The notes beneath the pieces are model-generated. The model searched no databases, was not told the DNA's origin, and worked only from the letters and a program-made list of their open reading frames with translations. Shown here piece by piece: positions 50,414 to 59,719 of a stretch of 64,000 nucleotides of DNA; positions within the stretch are counted from its first letter, which is position 1, and every line of letters begins with the position of its first letter. The stretch is from assembly GCA_017406005.1 (NCBI GenBank), contig JAFQZI010000098.1:1-64000 (forward strand), read 5' to 3'. The position numbers and the translations under genes are program-made. The DNA comes from Oscillospiraceae bacterium (lineage in GTDB: Bacteria > Bacillota > Clostridia > Oscillospirales > Oscillospiraceae).

Positions 50414-52969
50414 ATGAAAAAGAAAACCATTGCCCTGCTGCTGGTCCTTTCTATGACCATAGCGATGGGCGGAATGGCAGCATCTGCCGAACCGGCGAAA
50501 CATGAAAGAGTTTATGTTGTTGCGGATTCCGGCGGAAATGTACTCAGCCTGACGGACAGCATCCGCCTTGAGAACAGAGACGGCTCGGATGAAATCACCG
50601 ACAGCACGATGCTGAACGATGTGCAGAATATCGGTGGAGATCAGAGCTTTACACAGGAAGGCAACAGCATTGTCTGGCAGGCAATGGGAGAGAATATCTC
50701 CTATCAGGGAACTTCCGACAAGACTCCGGATGTCCTTCCGATAGTCCGTTTTACCCTGGATGGGAAGGAAGTAACTGCTTCCGAACTGTCGGAAGGGAAG
50801 GGTGATGCAACGGTTACCGTTGAATATCGCTCTGCAAGAGATGTCCCCGCGCTGGCAGTCACGGCACTGGTTCTCCCGGAGAGCGGAGTATCCGATCTGA
50901 AAACGGAAAACGCTGCCGTGCTGGAAGAAGCCGGTTACCGTGCTCTGGTGGGCTGGTCCGTAACCGGTGCAGACGAAGCGTTAAAGCTTCCGGTTTCCTT
51001 CCATGCATCCTTCCGGGCGGATCATCCGGATTTCTCATGGATGATGACATTTGTTTCCACTGATCCGATTGACAGGGCCTGTCGCGAAGCGGATTCCAGA
51101 ATTGATCTCGACGTTCACGCGGAACTGGATGACGCGAAAGCACTCCTTACGGCGATGTCCGACGGAGTGACGCTGCCGGAAACCACCGGAAAAACAAGTG
51201 AAATCGGGCCGAAAGTCAATGAACTGAACGACGCTCTTACAAAACTGAACGATGGTGCAGGCGATCTGGCAGACGGCGCAAAGAGCCTTTCCGAAGGCAT
51301 GGGCCAATTAAAAGACGGTACAAATGATCTGAATAACGGCGCACAGCAGCTTCTGACAGGAACGGGAACCCTGAGAGAGGGTGCGAACGACCTTAACAGC
51401 GGTGCACTGGAGCTCCTGGACGGAACTGCAGCCTTGAAAGATGGTGCGCTTGATCTGAACAACGGCACGAAGGCTCTGGCAGAAGGAGCCGCGGCACTTG
51501 CCGCCGGCGCAAAGGAAGCGGAGGCCGGTGCACAGCAGCTTTATTCTGCACTGGAGCAGATCGCAGACGGTTCTTCTCAGGTGAATGACGGTGCTTCCCG
51601 TCTCGCCGACGGGTCTGGCACATTGCTCCAGGGTCTCAGCGATGCAGATGCGGGAGCGGGCCGGCTTCAGAGTGGCCTCGGTCAATTGACAGCCGAAAAC
51701 AACGCTCTCAACCAGGGAGCACAAAAGATCTTCGCGGTGATTCTGGAAAACACGAACAGTCGCATTGCGGCTTCCGGCCTTGAGAGAGCTGGGATCGTTA
51801 TTCCGGAGCTGACAGCGGACAATTATGCTGTCGTTCTCAGCCAGGTTCTGGAACAGCTGAGCCCTGATGCGGTCAAAGCTGCAGCAGTTGCAGCCGCTGA
51901 GGGAATTGTACGCCCGCAGGTGGAAGCAAAGACAGCGGATATTCGGGCAGCAGTTGAAGCGGAAGTGAAGAACTCCGTTCTGACAGCAGTTCTGAAAAGT
52001 GCACAGGTGGACCTCTCCGCAGAAGAGTATACACAGGCTGTACAGTGGGGGCAGATCCCTGCGGAACAGAATGCCGCAATTCAGGCAGCTGTGACGGAGC
52101 AGATGGATTCAGAGGCTGTGAAAGGAAAGATTGAGCAGGAAGTTCAGGCACAGATCGACCAGATCGTTTCAGAAAATGTGCAGAAGGCACTTGCATCAGA
52201 CCAGACTGCATCGGCAAAGCTCGCTGCAGCGCAGGATGCCTTTGACAGCCTGTCCTTTCTGAAAGAACAGCTTGACCAGATCAATGCATTTGTAACGGGG
52301 CTGCAGGAATACACCGCAGGTGTTTCACAGGTTGAGGCCGGTGCCTCCGGCCTGAGAGCAGGAATCGGCCAGCTGAAAGAAGGTGCCGATGCCCTGGCAG
52401 GCGGTGCGCAGGCACTCTCTGAAGGAACGGCATCTCTGAACAACGGTATTCTGCAGGTGACAGCCGGCTCTGCCGCCCTGCAGGAAGGAACGGCATCTCT
52501 GTCAGATGGCGCAGAAAAGCTTTCCGGAGGAGCAACGACTCTGGATGATGGTGCTGCCCGGCTTGCTGCGGGAGCACAGAGCCTGCATGACGGAATGAGC
52601 CAGCTTTCCGGCGGTACGGCACAGCTTTCCGGCGGTTCACAGGATCTGTATAACGGTGTTGAAAAACTGGCAAACGGAACCTCACAGCTCTGTGACGGTG
52701 CGCAGGAGTTGTACGATGGCTCCGAAGCACTGAAGAACGGGGCAGAGAAGCTTCAGAAAGAAGGAACGCAGAAGCTGCTGGATGAAATCTATTCCGCAGA
52801 GAAGGAAGCTGCAAAACAGCTGATGAAGTTTGTCGAGAATGATCTGGAGAATGCTCTTGACATCTTTGAAGACATACGCGACAAATCTGCTCTTGGCGGT
52901 TTTGATCTCCGCAGCGATGGAATGGAAACAGACACTGTCTATATCATCCGGACGGATCTGGAGGCGTAA
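50414..52969 (+). CDS. Secreted X-X-X-Leu-X-X-Gly heptad repeat protein (YhgE/Pip-like coiled region)
   Basis: 851 residues. Signal peptide 'MKKKTIALLLVLSMTIAMGGMAASAE'. About 30-245 is a beta-rich domain without a recognised family. Then come two long blocks of heptads of the form L-x-x-G-a-x-x (about 270-420 and 625-770, for example 'LSDGAEKLSGGATTLDDGAA'), separated by an Ala/Glu/Gln-rich helical segment (about 440-600). Such heptads occur in Pip/YhgE and in partners of MMPL exporters and may form a rigid fibre bridging membrane and wall. There is no C-terminal membrane helix or sortase motif. Co-transcribed with the MMPL gene. Confidence 0.85.
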   Translation: MKKKTIALLLVLSMTIAMGGMAASAEPAKHERVYVVADSGGNVLSLTDSIRLENRDGSDEITDSTMLNDVQNIGGDQSFTQEGNSIVWQAMGENISYQGTSDKTPDVLPIVRFTLDGKEVTASELSEGKGDATVTVEYRSARDVPALAVTALVLPESGVSDLKTENAAVLEEAGYRALVGWSVTGADEALKLPVSFHASFRADHPDFSWMMTFVSTDPIDRACREADSRIDLDVHAELDDAKALLTAMSDGVTLPETTGKTSEIGPKVNELNDALTKLNDGAGDLADGAKSLSEGMGQLKDGTNDLNNGAQQLLTGTGTLREGANDLNSGALELLDGTAALKDGALDLNNGTKALAEGAAALAAGAKEAEAGAQQLYSALEQIADGSSQVNDGASRLADGSGTLLQGLSDADAGAGRLQSGLGQLTAENNALNQGAQKIFAVILENTNSRIAASGLERAGIVIPELTADNYAVVLSQVLEQLSPDAVKAAAVAAAEGIVRPQVEAKTADIRAAVEAEVKNSVLTAVLKSAQVDLSAEEYTQAVQWGQIPAEQNAAIQAAVTEQMDSEAVKGKIEQEVQAQIDQIVSENVQKALASDQTASAKLAAAQDAFDSLSFLKEQLDQINAFVTGLQEYTAGVSQVEAGASGLRAGIGQLKEGADALAGGAQALSEGTASLNNGILQVTAGSAALQEGTASLSDGAEKLSGGATTLDDGAARLAAGAQSLHDGMSQLSGGTAQLSGGSQDLYNGVEKLANGTSQLCDGAQELYDGSEALKNGAEKLQKEGTQKLLDEIYSAEKEAAKQLMKFVENDLENALDIFEDIRDKSALGGFDLRSDGMETDTVYIIRTDLEA

Positions 52970-53018
52970 ACCGCACAGGGACACCGAAAAGATCCTTCCC
53001 AATTAAAGTAAAAAACAC

Positions 53019-53043
53019 AAAACCGGCCGTTTTGGCCGGTTTT
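53019..53043. terminator. Bidirectional terminator between the heptad protein and the iron ABC operon
   Basis: AAAACCGGCC-GTTTT-GGCCGGTTTT: a perfect stem with A-run and T-run on the two sides, at a convergent junction. Confidence 0.88.
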
Positions 53044-53063
53044 GCAGTTCAATCGAGAAGAGA

Positions 53064-54719
53064 TCAGACGCTGATATTCCGCTTTCCGGTTAGTTTGAAG
53101 AAGAGCAGCATGGAAATGATACTTGTCACGGTGAGCACAGTGGAATAGGCTGCTGCATTGCCGAAGCAGTCCCGGATGACTTCGGTATAGACAGAAACCG
53201 TCAGTGTCTGTGTGCTGGCCCGGTATAGCATGATGGAAGATGAGAGCTCACTGATGACTGTGACCCAGCTCATAATGGCACCGGAAATAACACCCGGGAG
53301 CATCATCGGCAGCATCACTTCTTCAAAGGAACGAAACTCGGAAGCACCTAACGAGACAGCAGCTTCCTCTATGGAAGGTGAGATCTGGGAAATAATGGCC
53401 GTGCTGGAGCGAATCGTATAGGGCATTCTGCGGACGGTGAGCGCGATGATAATTATCCACGCCGTTCCGGTAAGGGCGAGGGGCTTTTTTGCGAACGCGT
53501 ACAGGAAGCAGATACCGAGCACAGAACCCGGGATTATATAGGGCAGCATCGTCAGTGTGTCCAATGTAGAGGTGATAACGGACCGCCGGCGTACGGCAAG
53601 ATAAGCAATCAGCACACCGAAGACCACAACCAGTGCAATTGCACACAGACCAAACAGATAGGTATTGGGAATGACGAGCGGGTTCTTGGAGAAAATCGTT
53701 CTGTAGTTTATCAAGGATAGTTCATTGGTAAAGATGCCCGGAGTTGACTCCTTCAGGAACGATGTGATAATTACAGTGATTTGAGGCAGCAGGGCGACGA
53801 GAACAACCAGATAAACAAAAGCATGGCAGAGGATTTTGGGCAGTGTACGCTGTTCTCTGGGCATCATCGGTTTGAGTGCGGACATGGAATAGGAATTCCT
53901 CGCCGCAATATACCGCTGCAGGAAGAAGAAAAACAGGGTGATGAACATGATGATGACACAAAGGGCGGCAGCAAAATAACTGTCGTTGGTGACTTCTCCC
54001 ATGAACTGGTTGTACAGGACAACAGGAAATGTTCTGTATCCTTCGCCGATCAGCATCGGAGTACCGAAATCGGAGAACACCCGCATGAAAACGAGCAGCG
54101 AGGAAGCGAGAACGGTAGGAAGCACAAGCGGGAGGATAATACCGGTTACCCGCTGCACGTTGTTAGCCCCGAGGCTCTCGGCGGCTTCGTTCAGGGAGTT
54201 GTCAAGGTTTTCCAGTGCTCCGCAGACATACATATAAACCAGGGGGAAGGACTGCAGGGAGAACACAAGAACAATTCCGGCAAAACCGTAGATCCCTTCA
54301 AAGTTTACGCCGGGAAGCCTGTTGATGACGCTTGTAATAATTCCTTTTCGGCCAAGGAGCTGAATCCAGGCATAAGCTCCGATAAAGGGAGGAGAGAGGT
54401 AGCTGAGCACAATGGCGATATTCAGCGCGCTGCTGAAGCGGATTTTATACTGTTTGGTGATGTAGGCGATCGTTAAGCCGAGAGTTGCGCTGATCAGCGT
54501 CGCTACCACGGTGACCTTAAAAGAATTTTTTAAGGTGTTTGTGTAGTATTTGCGGGAAAAAAACCGGGTGAAGTTTTCCATGGTGAAGGAATGATCTGCC
54601 GGATTGATAACGCTCTTATAGAGCACCAGAACGAGAGGATAGACCACAAAAAGTATGAACAGGGCAAGAATTCCCAACGCGATCAGAGTCCAGAGCGGTG
54701 AAGTTTTTCTCCCTTTCAA
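53064..54719 (-). CDS. Iron(III)-type ABC transporter permease (two fused units)
   Basis: 551 residues, about 12 membrane segments in two homologous halves. EAA loops are 'LNEAAESLGANNVQRVTGIILPLVLPT' and 'IEEAAVSLGASEFRSFEEVMLPMMLPG'. The length is typical of FbpB/AfuB permeases for ferric iron; 2-aminoethylphosphonate permeases look similar. The start is a TTG overlapping the ATPase stop (TTGA), with AGGAGG 7 bases upstream. Confidence 0.88.
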   Translation of the reverse strand: MKGRKTSPLWTLIALGILALFILFVVYPLVLVLYKSVINPADHSFTMENFTRFFSRKYYTNTLKNSFKVTVVATLISATLGLTIAYITKQYKIRFSSALNIAIVLSYLSPPFIGAYAWIQLLGRKGIITSVINRLPGVNFEGIYGFAGIVLVFSLQSFPLVYMYVCGALENLDNSLNEAAESLGANNVQRVTGIILPLVLPTVLASSLLVFMRVFSDFGTPMLIGEGYRTFPVVLYNQFMGEVTNDSYFAAALCVIIMFITLFFFFLQRYIAARNSYSMSALKPMMPREQRTLPKILCHAFVYLVVLVALLPQITVIITSFLKESTPGIFTNELSLINYRTIFSKNPLVIPNTYLFGLCAIALVVVFGVLIAYLAVRRRSVITSTLDTLTMLPYIIPGSVLGICFLYAFAKKPLALTGTAWIIIIALTVRRMPYTIRSSTAIISQISPSIEEAAVSLGASEFRSFEEVMLPMMLPGVISGAIMSWVTVISELSSSIMLYRASTQTLTVSVYTEVIRDCFGNAAAYSTVLTVTSIISMLLFFKLTGKRNISV

Positions 54720-55804
54720 GTGGCATCCTCCTTTTCATTGATCATTGTGGTGCGGGTGGAGGCATCGAATACATTGATCTTGTCCGGAAGAACCTGGAGA
54801 GAGATATCAGTCCCGTCCGGGATAATCCGCTTCAGGTCATTTGTCACAACCACTTCGGCTTCCTGCCCGTTGGAAAGCGTGACAAAGTAATGGAGGGACA
54901 TCCCGAGAAAGACGCTGGAATCGACGCGTGCCCGAATTCCCGGCTGATCGGCAGGGAAGATAACGAAATCTTCCGGGCGAACTGCAACATGAACTTTCTC
55001 AGGGCAGTTAGGCATGAGATTATCCATCTGCACCTGATATCCACCCTCAAAACAGAGTGTGTTCCCGGAGAGATCGGCATCGAGGAAGTTGCTCAGGCCG
55101 ATAAAGCCGGAAACAAATTCATTAGCAGGGCGCTGGTATATAAATTTCGGAGTTCCGATCTGCTGGATAACACCGTCATTCATAACCGCGATGCGGTCGG
55201 AGATGGCAAGAGCTTCTTCCTGGTCGTGCGTAACGTACACCGTGGTGATGCCTATCTTTTTCTGGATGTTTTTTATTACATTGCGCATCTCTACGCGAAG
55301 TTTCGCGTCCAGATTGGACAGCGGTTCGTCCATCAGCAGGACCTCGGGATGAATGACGATTGCTCTTGCCAGTGCAACACGCTGCTGCTGGCCTCCGGAG
55401 AGTTGGGCAGGCATCCGATCCGCATACTGGTCTATTTTGACCATCTTCAGGATTTCATCGGCCTGGCGGTAACGCTCTGCTTTCGGAACCTTTCTGGTTT
55501 TCAATCCGTAGGCTACATTATCCCGAACGGACATATGGGGGAAAACAGCATAGTTCTGAAAAACCATGCCCATGTTTCGGCGGTTAGTGGGGATGTTGTT
55601 GATTACCTTCCCATCTACCAGGATTTCCCCGGCTTCTATGGTGTTGAAGCCGATGATCATCCTCAGCAGGGTAGTTTTTCCGCATCCCGACGGCCCCAAA
55701 AGTGTAAAGAACTCACCAGGTTTAATCTCGGCGGAAAGCCCCTGGATGACAATATTACCGCCGTATGCTTTTGTAACATTATTGATTTGTATTGAAACGC
55801 CCAC
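54716..55804 (-). CDS. Iron(III)-type ABC transporter ATP-binding protein
   Basis: 362 residues from a GTG at 55804 (AAAGGGG upstream). Walker A '[16 protein letters not shown]', Q-loop '[22 protein letters not shown]', signature '[16 protein letters not shown]', Walker B '[15 protein letters not shown]', H-loop 'YVTHDQEEA'. A C-terminal TOBE-type domain (about 240-355) is present, as in FbpC and PotA. Forms the motor of the transporter with the genes on either side. Confidence 0.92.
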   Translation of the reverse strand: MGVSIQINNVTKAYGGNIVIQGLSAEIKPGEFFTLLGPSGCGKTTLLRMIIGFNTIEAGEILVDGKVINNIPTNRRNMGMVFQNYAVFPHMSVRDNVAYGLKTRKVPKAERYRQADEILKMVKIDQYADRMPAQLSGGQQQRVALARAIVIHPEVLLMDEPLSNLDAKLRVEMRNVIKNIQKKIGITTVYVTHDQEEALAISDRIAVMNDGVIQQIGTPKFIYQRPANEFVSGFIGLSNFLDADLSGNTLCFEGGYQVQMDNLMPNCPEKVHVAVRPEDFVIFPADQPGIRARVDSSVFLGMSLHYFVTLSNGQEAEVVVTNDLKRIIPDGTDISLQVLPDKINVFDASTRTTMINEKEDAT

Positions 55805-55833
55805 AATTTGCCCCTTTCTGGTTACTACTGAGA

Positions 55834-55866
55834 AAGGGAGCCTCGCAGAAGCTGCGGGGCTCCCCT
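55834..55866 (-). terminator. Intra-operon hairpin between binding protein and ATPase genes
   Basis: AAGGGAGCCTCGCAG / CTGCGGGGCTCCCCTT, a strong stem of about 15 pairs without a T-run in the minus direction. It probably stabilises the 3' end of the binding-protein mRNA. Confidence 0.65.
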
Positions 55867-55884
55867 TCGAATTCTGATTACGGA

Positions 55885-56919
55885 TTACTCGAGCATCATT
55901 TCCACATGGTCAAGGTAGGTTGCCACAATAACCGGCTTCATTTCTGCAATGTAAGGAGCAGAATATGTCGGGAACATAGTGATCTCGGAGTCGGGAACCA
56001 TTTTTTCGTTAACGGAAATCCCGTCACGGCACGGACGAAGATTCAGCTGTGCGCAGACAGCCGTCTGGCTCTCCTCGGAAAGCACAAAGTCAACAAATGC
56101 CTTAGCTGCATCCATATGAGGGGCACCCTTGATAATCTGGACGGATTCACCCGGATATACAGTTCCTTCTGTTGCATAGACGACCTTCACAGGCTGTTCA
56201 CCCTTTGCTTCCAGCTCAACGCACGGATCCTCGTAGCTGAGGCCGACTGCGTATTCGCCGTTTGCCACACCGTTGTAAACCTGAGAAGAAGAGGAAGCAA
56301 TCTTGCCGTCAAGATTGACGAGGAAGGCATCGATAAAGTCCCACGCCTCCTGGCTCATCGGATCTCCCTTGCCGGCACCGTACAGCATGCCGATCAGGCA
56401 CTGGAAAGCGGAAGAAGAGTTCGCCGGATCAGCGGAAATGATCTTTCCTTTCAGCTCCGGCTGCAGGAGGTCGGCATAGCTTGTAACATCAACGCCGAGC
56501 TGGGCAAGCAGATCGGTGTTAACGATCATGACGTTCGGTTCCGCATAGGCATTGTTGAAGCAGTTGGTACCGTCATTCCGGAAAGCGGGACGAAGTGCAT
56601 CATTTTCGGAAGAAACATACACTTCGAAGAGATCACGGTTTGCGGCGAGCATGGTTTCATCGGCTGCCCAGTGGATATCCACGGTGACATTGCCGGATTC
56701 GACCTCTGCCTTGACACGCTGAAGCACTTCACCGGAGGAACCGGTGATCATCTCAACCTTGATTCCGGTTTTTGCTTCAAAAGCAGGAATAACAATGTTG
56801 TTCAGACGTTCATTACGAGCGGAGTAAATGACAAGCGTTTCTCCGTCTGCAAAAGCCGCGCAGGAGAAGACACTTGCCAGCAGGAGCACTGCCACCAGGC
56901 AGCATAGAAGTTTTTTCAT
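55885..56919 (-). CDS. Iron(III)-type ABC transporter substrate-binding protein
   Basis: 344 residues from the ATG at 56919 (AAGGAAA, 7 bases). Signal peptide 'MKKLLCCLVAVLLLASVFSCAAFA'; the Cys before AAFA leaves a lipoprotein form possible. FbpA/AfuA-like motifs: 'ETLVIYSARNERLNNIVIPAFEAKTGIKVEMITGSSGEVLQRVKAE', 'VDIHWAADETMLAAN' and 'YPGESVQIIKGAPHMDAAKAFVDFVLSEE'. Delivers ferric iron or a similar anion complex. First gene of the operon; promoter at 56963-56990. No clear Fur box was made out. Confidence 0.88.
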   Translation of the reverse strand: MKKLLCCLVAVLLLASVFSCAAFADGETLVIYSARNERLNNIVIPAFEAKTGIKVEMITGSSGEVLQRVKAEVESGNVTVDIHWAADETMLAANRDLFEVYVSSENDALRPAFRNDGTNCFNNAYAEPNVMIVNTDLLAQLGVDVTSYADLLQPELKGKIISADPANSSSAFQCLIGMLYGAGKGDPMSQEAWDFIDAFLVNLDGKIASSSSQVYNGVANGEYAVGLSYEDPCVELEAKGEQPVKVVYATEGTVYPGESVQIIKGAPHMDAAKAFVDFVLSEESQTAVCAQLNLRPCRDGISVNEKMVPDSEITMFPTYSAPYIAEMKPVIVATYLDHVEMMLE

Positions 56920-56962
56920 GATACTGTTTCCTTTCTGTTTTTTGTCGGTTAGGACTAAAAAT

Positions 56963-56990
56963 ATTTTAACACCATTTGATAAAAAGTCAA
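56963..56990 (-). promoter_or_regulatory. Promoter of the iron ABC operon
   Basis: Minus strand: TTGACT (56990-56985), a 16-base spacer and TAAAAT (56968-56963). A second TTGAC lies upstream as a direct repeat. Confidence 0.55.
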
Positions 56991-57054
56991 TTTCTTTGTC
57001 AATTTTGGCGGTATGCATAAAAACAGCGAAGAAAAACTGTGCAGTTTAACCAAA

Positions 57055-57095
57055 ACAGAGCTGTCGGACAATGAATGCCGGACAGCTCTGTTTTT
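57055..57095. terminator. Bidirectional terminator of the former peptide-ABC operon
   Basis: ACAGAGCTGTC...GACAGCTCTGT with TTTTT on the plus side and TTTTGG on the minus side. On the minus strand it stands 27 bases after the stop of the ATPase remnant at 57122-57208. Confidence 0.75.
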
Positions 57096-57121
57096 AGGTG
57101 TAAATGAGATGGATATAAGTT

Positions 57122-57208
57122 TTATTTATCCTGTAATAAGCAGGCGACTTTATGGCCGGGAGCAATTTCCTTGAATTCTTTACGCTTCTGGGCTTTTGAG
57201 TAATTGTC
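57122..57208 (-). pseudogene. C-terminal remnant of an oligopeptide ABC ATPase (OppF/DppF-type)
   Basis: Minus-strand frame reading SKAQKRKEFKEIAPGHKVAC then LLQDK and a stop. This is the tail of peptide-transport ATPases, where '(E/D)(V/I)APGH.VACH' is conserved. Only about 28 codons remain; an in-frame stop lies upstream at 57209-57211 and there is no body of the gene. With the terminator at 57055-57095 it marks the end of a lost opp/dpp operon. Too short to be a gene. Confidence 0.7.
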
Positions 57209-57240
57209 TTAGACTGTTTTTTCGTTTTTATAATTTCGGC

Positions 57241-57269
57241 TTGACAATTGAGACAGACATTCTTAAGAT
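57241..57269 (+). promoter_or_regulatory. Promoter of pepT
   Basis: TTGACA (57241-57246), a 17-base spacer and TAAGAT (57264-57269). Confidence 0.6.
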
Positions 57270-57351
57270 AAAGCTTAGTCGCAGAACTATGCTTTCTTTT
57301 CAGATACGATAACCATCTGGACGATTAGGATGAGTGAAAAAATAGGTTTTT

Positions 57352-58617
57352 ATGGATATAAAAATGCTCTCTCTCCAGGACAGGCTCATGTCCCGCTTCC
57401 TGCGCTATGCAGCAGTCACCACACAGAGTAAATCGGGAACCGAAACTGTACCCAGTACACCCGGTCAGTGGGATCTTGCCCATCTCCTGATGAAGGATAT
57501 AGCAGAGCTCGGAGTTACCGATATTACAATTGATGAACATGCGGTAGTAGTCGGCAGACTTCCTACCCGCCTGCCGGAAGGCCATGCTCCTGTGCCTGCT
57601 GTCGGCTGGGTGACCCATATGGATACGGTAGATGTCGGGATGTCTCCGGATGTTCATCCGGTTGTCATTCGGAATTATCAGGGCGGAGATATCTGCCAGA
57701 ATGAAGAAAAACAGCTTTTCATCTCTGTAAAGGAACATCCGGAGCTGCTGAAGTATATCGGGCAGGATTTGATTGTCAGCGACGGGACTTCTGTTCTCGG
57801 TGCGGATGACAAAGCTGCTGTTGCCAACATAGTGGTTGCTCTGGAAGTTCTTGCAGAACACCCTGAAGTTCCTCACGGCGAAATCTATATCTGTTTTGTC
57901 CCGGATGAGGAAATCGGCCTCTGCGGGGCAAAATCAATGGATCTCAGCCGCCTCCCGGTAGAGTTTGCCTACACGATCGACTGCTGTGAGCAGGGAGAAC
58001 TGGTCTACCGTACGTTTAATGCGGCAAATGTCACGCTTCAGATTACCGGGGTGACGGCTCACCCCATGTCTTCCAAGAACAACGTTGTAAACCCGATCCT
58101 CATCGCGACAGATTTCATCAATCTGCTCGACCGTGGTGTGACCCCTGAGCATACCGAAAAAACAGAAGGTTTCTTCTGGGTTACCGGTATTGAAGGCAAT
58201 CAGCTCAACACGACGGTAAAAATGCTGATCCGGGATCATGATCGTGCCAAATATCTCGCAAAAAAAGAATATCTGAAAGCCTGCACGGAAATGATGAAGA
58301 TTCGTCATCCCAAGGCAAAACTCTCTTTGTCTATTCAGGACGACTATGGCAATATTAATGATGCCATCACACCGGAAAACCGTAAATGCGTGGAATATCT
58401 CTTCCGTGCAATGGAATCTCTGGATATTGTTCCACTGGACATTGCCATGCGCGGCGGGACAGACGGGTCATTTATTTCCACCAAAGGGATCCCAACACCG
58501 AATTACTTCACCGGTGCCCACAATTTCCATTCCAGCTGCGAGTTTATGCCGATGGGTGCGGTGGAGAACTCCTGCCGCATGACGCTGAAGCTTATCGAAC
58601 TGATCACAAACGGATAA
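57352..58617 (+). CDS. pepT: Peptidase T (tripeptide aminopeptidase)
   Basis: 421 residues. M20-family dizinc aminopeptidase that removes the N-terminal residue of tripeptides in the cytoplasm. Metal and catalytic motifs: 'GWVTHMDTVDVG', 'SVLGADDKAAVANIVVALEVL', 'VPDEEIGLCGAKSMDL', 'TIDCCEQGELVYRTFNAA' and 'YFTGAHNFHSSCEFMP'. The usual 'VDGGExGE' around the Asp ligand reads 'IDCCEQGE', a change next to but not at the ligand. The SD is poor. The next gene, an amidotransferase, starts 50 bases on. Confidence 0.93.
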   Translation: MDIKMLSLQDRLMSRFLRYAAVTTQSKSGTETVPSTPGQWDLAHLLMKDIAELGVTDITIDEHAVVVGRLPTRLPEGHAPVPAVGWVTHMDTVDVGMSPDVHPVVIRNYQGGDICQNEEKQLFISVKEHPELLKYIGQDLIVSDGTSVLGADDKAAVANIVVALEVLAEHPEVPHGEIYICFVPDEEIGLCGAKSMDLSRLPVEFAYTIDCCEQGELVYRTFNAANVTLQITGVTAHPMSSKNNVVNPILIATDFINLLDRGVTPEHTEKTEGFFWVTGIEGNQLNTTVKMLIRDHDRAKYLAKKEYLKACTEMMKIRHPKAKLSLSIQDDYGNINDAITPENRKCVEYLFRAMESLDIVPLDIAMRGGTDGSFISTKGIPTPNYFTGAHNFHSSCEFMPMGAVENSCRMTLKLIELITNG

Positions 58618-58667
58618 GAAAACAGGATACGCCAGATACCGCCCGTATCCGCGAAAGGACAATACCT

Positions 58668-59390
58668 ATGCTTGCAAATAAACCTGTTATCGGGATCTCC
58701 GCACCGCTCCATCCGGAGTCCCGCGGTTACCGTGTTTCCCATTGCTATGCTGATGCTGTTGCGGAAGCGGGGGGAATCCCTCTTTTGCTTCCTGCTGCAG
58801 ACTCACCCGAGGATGTGAACTATCTTCTCCCTCTGCTCGACGGGGTCCTGATCCCGGGCGGCCCTGATGTAGACCCTCTGTTCTATGGGGAGGAACCCCG
58901 CCAGGGGCTCGGCCTTGTAATCCGGTCAAATGACCTGTTTGAAATGAATCTTCTGAAGGCAGCCAGGGCAGCTCATAAGCCGATCCTCTGTGTCTGCCGT
59001 GGAATGCAGGTCCTGAATGTCACTTTTGGAGGAACCCTGATTCAGGATATCCCCTCCCAGCTCCCGGGAGCTCTGCGCCACATGCAGATCCCGGTTGACA
59101 GAGCAGATCCCACCCACAGCGTGGATCTTGAAAAGAATTCTTATCTTTATGAGGTGTACGGGAAAGATACCATCCGGACGAACTCATTCCACCACCAGTG
59201 CCTTGAGAAAGTGGCTCCCGGTTTTTCGGTTTCCGCAAAGGCAAGGGACGGCGTGATTGAAGCCATTGAACAGAAAGAAGAACGGATTCTCGGTGTTCAA
59301 TGGCATCCGGAGGAAATGGTTCATGCTCATCCGGAGCATCTTGGCCTTTTCCAGCAGCTTGTTGAAGCATCCGCTCATCCCGGATCATAA
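58668..59390 (+). CDS. Class I glutamine amidotransferase-like hydrolase (PuuD-type)
   Basis: 240 residues from the ATG at 58668 (AAAGGA upstream). Related to gamma-glutamyl-GABA hydrolase. Catalytic Cys in 'KPILCVCRGMQVLNVTFGG', oxyanion-side 'GVLIPGGPDVDPLFYGEEP', His-Glu in 'RILGVQWHPEEMV'. 'NSFHHQCLEKVAPGF' is conserved in this branch. Likely hydrolyses gamma-glutamyl amides; it pairs with pepT as a small peptide-breakdown unit. A strong terminator follows. Confidence 0.9.
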   Translation: MLANKPVIGISAPLHPESRGYRVSHCYADAVAEAGGIPLLLPAADSPEDVNYLLPLLDGVLIPGGPDVDPLFYGEEPRQGLGLVIRSNDLFEMNLLKAARAAHKPILCVCRGMQVLNVTFGGTLIQDIPSQLPGALRHMQIPVDRADPTHSVDLEKNSYLYEVYGKDTIRTNSFHHQCLEKVAPGFSVSAKARDGVIEAIEQKEERILGVQWHPEEMVHAHPEHLGLFQQLVEASAHPGS

Positions 59391-59414
59391 CAATTTCAAC
59401 ATTCTATAACAGCA

Positions 59415-59451
59415 CAAGGGGTTCCGTCGCGTTTTGCGACGGAACCCCTTG
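59415..59451. terminator. Terminator after the amidotransferase gene
   Basis: CAAGGGGTTCCGTCGC-GTTTT-GCGACGGAACCCCTTG, a perfect 16-bp stem at a convergent junction. Its inner part (CCGTCG/CGACGG) echoes the GATGGCGTCG hairpins. Confidence 0.8.
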
Positions 59452-59470
59452 TTGGGTCTGGTGTTTGCAG

Positions 59471-59713
59471 TTATCTGCTGTTCAAATAATCTTGATACTC
59501 GTTTGCGAATACCTCTAACGAGTCAATAACCTGGAGAAATTTCTTCCCGATCTCAGTCAGAGAATATTCCACTTTGGGCGGTACTTCCCGATTGACATCC
59601 CGGTGCACCAGACCATACTGTTCGAGTACTCGCAGCTCCTTGGTCAGGTTATCTGCATGAAATATCCTCCTACCTTGAAATTCACAGAGGATCCGAACCG
59701 TGAAAACGATCAA
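59471..59713 (-). pseudogene. HxlR-family regulator, C-terminal fragment
   Basis: 80 codons reading from a TTG. From about residue 23 it matches the wing and C-terminal helix of HxlR regulators ('LTKELRVLEQYGLVHRDVNREVPPKVEYSLTEIGKKF'). The upstream half, with the recognition helices and the N-terminal cysteine, is missing, and the first 22 residues do not belong to the family. The fragment begins 6 bases after the esterase stop, consistent with a deletion that joined the two. Confidence 0.75.
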
Positions 59714-59719
59714 AAGATC

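Noticed and set aside
51260..52760. Periodic sequence considered as a repeat array
   Set aside because: The 21-base periodicity reflects Leu/Gly heptads of one coding frame.
56900..57060. Fur box at the iron-type ABC promoter
   Set aside because: AT-rich direct TTGAC repeats are present, but no convincing 19-bp Fur-type dyad could be made out.
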